In this document: in pieces, positions 13,716 to 15,391 of the stretch | Numbering within the stretch: position 1 is the first letter of the stretch | Layout: every line of letters begins with the position of its first letter | From: Thermoplasmatota archaeon | Lineage (GTDB): Archaea > Thermoplasmatota > E2 > DHVEG-1 | Length of the DNA stretch: 15,391 nt | Assembly: GCA_016930995.1 (NCBI GenBank) | Contig: JAFGFQ010000161.1 | Span: 1 to 15,391 of the forward strand | Direction of reading: 5' to 3' | Program-made: the position numbers and the translations under genes | The notes under the pieces: generated by a model | Database searches by the model: none | What the model saw: the letters and a program-made list of their open reading frames with translations, nothing else | Told to the model about the DNA's origin: nothing

Positions 13716-13857
13716 AGATTCTTACTCCTCACATACCACTTTGGTCGTCTTCTTTAAAACAAATTGTTGTACAAACGATATCTGGTTCCTGTACACTTGT
13801 TACCGAACCAATAAAAAATACTACAATTTTCTCATGAACTGCGACGATTTTTCAAAA

Positions 13858-13866
13858 CATTTAAAT
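13858..13866 (+). promoter_or_regulatory. BRE/TATA promoter of the universal stress protein gene
   Basis: CAAAACATTTAAATG contains a BRE-like purine stretch followed by the near-consensus TATA CATTTAAAT. It is about 40 bp from ATG 13905, so transcription should start near 13887. The leader of about 18 bases carries GAGGGTG five bases before the start codon. Confidence 0.6.
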
Positions 13867-13904
13867 GAGCCTGACTCGATTCTGATTGTCAGTGAGGGTG
13901 TCGG

Positions 13905-14369
13905 ATGAAATCCATCAACCGTGTGGTAATCCCTGTTGATACCGCAGATGTTTCAAGAGTCGCTGCAGAACAAGGTGCTTTTTTTGCTAAACTACTCAAC
14001 GTCGAAGTCTCAATTATTTCTGTCAACGACTCGCGGCAATACATGTTGTCAAAATTACTAGAGGAAAAAATCGAGAAAGAAAAACTCAACGCGATTGCAG
14101 AAGTAAAAAAAATCACTGAGGAACAGGGGGTCATGACCTCAACGAAACTTGCTGCTGGTGCACCTGCGACAGAGATCGTAAAATTCGTCAAGGACGATGA
14201 CCTCATCATCATGGCCAGCAAAGGCAAGAAAGGATTCAATAAATTCTTCCTGGGCAGCGTCTCTGAAGAAGTGCTAAAGACCGCTCCTTGCACAGTGATG
14301 GTTATAAAAGAAAAATCAAAAAAATGGACTGTCGAAGACCTGACAGCACTGAGCGGAGAAGAAAAATAA
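13905..14369 (+). CDS. Universal stress protein (UspA family)
   Basis: A 154-residue single-domain UspA protein with a Rossmann-like alpha/beta fold, normally a dimer in the cytoplasm. It begins MKSINRVVIPVDTADVSRVA, where the Asp of VPVD-type motifs is Asp12, and contains KLAAGAPATEIVKFVKDDDL and IIMASKGKKGFNKFFLGSVS. The ATP-binding signature G-x2-G-x9-G-S is nearly complete: Gly107, nine residues, then Gly117-Ser118. The first glycine position, however, is Ala104. A Lys/Glu-rich helix lies at 44-74. The C-terminal extension after VMVIKEK (SKKWTVEDLTALSGEEK) is longer than in minimal family members. It is preceded by its own clear promoter and is convergent with dnaK across an 11-bp gap, a stress-gene pairing. 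Confidence 0.93.
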   Translation: MKSINRVVIPVDTADVSRVAAEQGAFFAKLLNVEVSIISVNDSRQYMLSKLLEEKIEKEKLNAIAEVKKITEEQGVMTSTKLAAGAPATEIVKFVKDDDLIIMASKGKKGFNKFFLGSVSEEVLKTAPCTVMVIKEKSKKWTVEDLTALSGEEK

Positions 14370-14380
14370 AGAAAAAAAGG

Positions 14381-15391
14381 TTAGGTGTCGTCGTCTTTCT
14401 TCTTCTTTTCACCTTTCACCTTATAGTCCGCGTTAATGGTAGAATCATCATCGGACGGACGACCCTGCCACGCGTCTCCCTGTGCAGCTCCAGGTTGTTG
14501 TTGATGCTGCTGGGCTGCCTGCTGATAGATTGTCGTGGATGCTTTCTGGAACGCCTGGGTCAACGCTTCGGTTTTCTCTTTGATACGATCGGTATCGTCA
14601 CCAGTGAGCGCCTCTTGGAGCTCCTTGAGAGCCTTCTCAAGGGTCTCCTTATCCTCCGAGGAGAACTTATCCTTGAGTTCTTGGAGCGTCTTCTCCGTGC
14701 TGTGCACCAGAGCGTCAGCGGTATTACGTATCTCTATTTTCTCCTTGCGTTTCTTATCCTCTTCTTCATGCTCCTTTGCTTCTTTACGCATCCGTTCAAT
14801 CTCAGAGTCAGACAATCTCGTCGAACCAGTGATACGAATCGATTGTTCTTTTCCAGTCCCAAGGTCCTTTGCAGAGACGTTCATAATGCCGTTCACATCG
14901 ATATCAAAAGACACCTCTATCTGAGGTAATCCTCTTGGAGCAGGAAGGATCCCATCAAGATGGAACCGCCCGAGGCTCTTATTGTCTGAAGCCATGGGTC
15001 GTTCTCCCTGCAGGACGTTAATCTCAACACTGGTCTGGTTATCCGCAGCAGTAGAAAACACCTTGCTTTTCTTTGTCGGTACCGTAGTGTTCCGGTCAAT
15101 GAGTGGGGTTGCGACACCACCAAGAGTCTCAATACTTAAGGTCAAGGGGGTGACATCGAGTAGTACGATATCTTTATCGATGGCACCAGAGAGCACGCCA
15201 GCTTGAATCGCAGCACCAATCGCGACACATTCCATAGGGTCGACCTCCCGTTTTGGTTTTTGTTTGAAAATCTCCTCGACCTTCTTCTGTACCATTTGCA
15301 TTCGGGTGACACCACCAACGAGCACGACGTGATCGATATCTTCTGGTTTCAGTTTCGCATCTTGTAATGCCTGGCGACAAGGTTTTTCGCT
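14381..15391 (-). CDS. dnaK: Chaperone DnaK (Hsp70), C-terminal 336 residues
   Basis: The gene runs off the right edge; the visible part starts [20 protein letters not shown]. It includes the end of the ATPase domain ([20 protein letters not shown] and [15 protein letters not shown]), the interdomain linker [10 protein letters not shown] (visible residues 74-83), the substrate-binding beta domain ([44 protein letters not shown]), and the helical lid, which is rich in Glu/Lys. A Gln-rich flexible segment and the acidic end [12 protein letters not shown] follow, then a Lys/Asp tail. The protein folds and disaggregates clients with DnaJ and GrpE, whose genes would be expected to the right of the window or elsewhere. 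DnaK is patchy in archaea and thought to derive from bacteria. The GTG at 15325 is internal, not a start. Confidence 0.97.
   Translation of the reverse strand, partial: SEKPCRQALQDAKLKPEDIDHVVLVGGVTRMQMVQKKVEEIFKQKPKREVDPMECVAIGAAIQAGVLSGAIDKDIVLLDVTPLTLSIETLGGVATPLIDRNTTVPTKKSKVFSTAADNQTSVEINVLQGERPMASDNKSLGRFHLDGILPAPRGLPQIEVSFDIDVNGIMNVSAKDLGTGKEQSIRITGSTRLSDSEIERMRKEAKEHEEEDKKRKEKIEIRNTADALVHSTEKTLQELKDKFSSEDKETLEKALKELQEALTGDDTDRIKEKTEALTQAFQKASTTIYQQAAQQHQQQPGAAQGDAWQGRPSDDDSTINADYKVKGEKKKKDDDT

Noticed and set aside
14288..14929. A 213-codon + strand frame opposite the end of dnaK
   Set aside because: It is antisense to clear DnaK sequence, and its Leu/Arg/Ser-rich composition comes from the reverse reading of Glu/Lys-rich helices.
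1..15391. tRNA, rRNA, insertion sequence, integrase or prophage genes
   Set aside because: None recognised by reading on either strand; nothing resembling a transposase or tRNA cloverleaf with conserved T-loop was found, though a dedicated scan was not possible.

Overview
The window is archaeal chromosomal DNA, most likely euryarchaeal and possibly from the Thermoplasmatota; the lineage call is an inference without phylogeny. The archaeal markers are an LSm protein beside ribosomal protein L37e, a pre-PUA/PUA protein of the MJ1432 type, archaeal SepF, Taw1/TYW1 (tRNA-Phe wyosine synthesis), archaeal-type TrpRS and a surface protein ending in a PGF-CTERM-like signal. Many starts sit behind BRE/TATA-like boxes with short leaders. 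Genes are tightly packed and frequently swap strand, with convergent pairs touching or overlapping by a few bases.

Layout. (1) 1-3408: a peptide/nickel-type (Opp/Dpp) ABC importer operon on the + strand: end of permease B, permease C, ATPases D and F. No solute-binding protein is in view. The D gene has no normal start codon. (2) 3460-4812: a two-helix membrane protein (+), then L37e and LSm on the - strand, and a divergent PUA-domain RNA-binding protein. (3) 4809-5682: a YqiA-like alpha/beta hydrolase and a small charged protein on the - strand. (4) 5904-9019: two convergent surface-protein genes. One has a single Cys and a Gln placed as in internal-thioester domains, plus a TPGYWKNH-type C-terminal region. 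The other is a 708-residue protein with an FN3-like domain, four InlB-type repeats, PKD domains, calcium-loop-like motifs and a PGF-CTERM-like tail. (5) 9303-12336: sepF, taw1, a 43-residue zinc-ribbon protein and trpS. (6) 12327-13715: an unknown protein, a two-CBS protein, and a - strand pair of small proteins (75 and 39 residues). (7) 13905-15391: a universal stress protein convergent with the 3' half of dnaK.

Most genes are information-processing or housekeeping (translation, tRNA modification, division, chaperone) around an accessory cell-surface module. The best candidates for new biology are the putative archaeal thioester surface protein with its PGF-CTERM neighbour, a 12-bp inverted repeat overlapping the sepF promoter, and small proteins that are easily missed. 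No tRNA, rRNA, CRISPR array, insertion sequence or integrase was seen.
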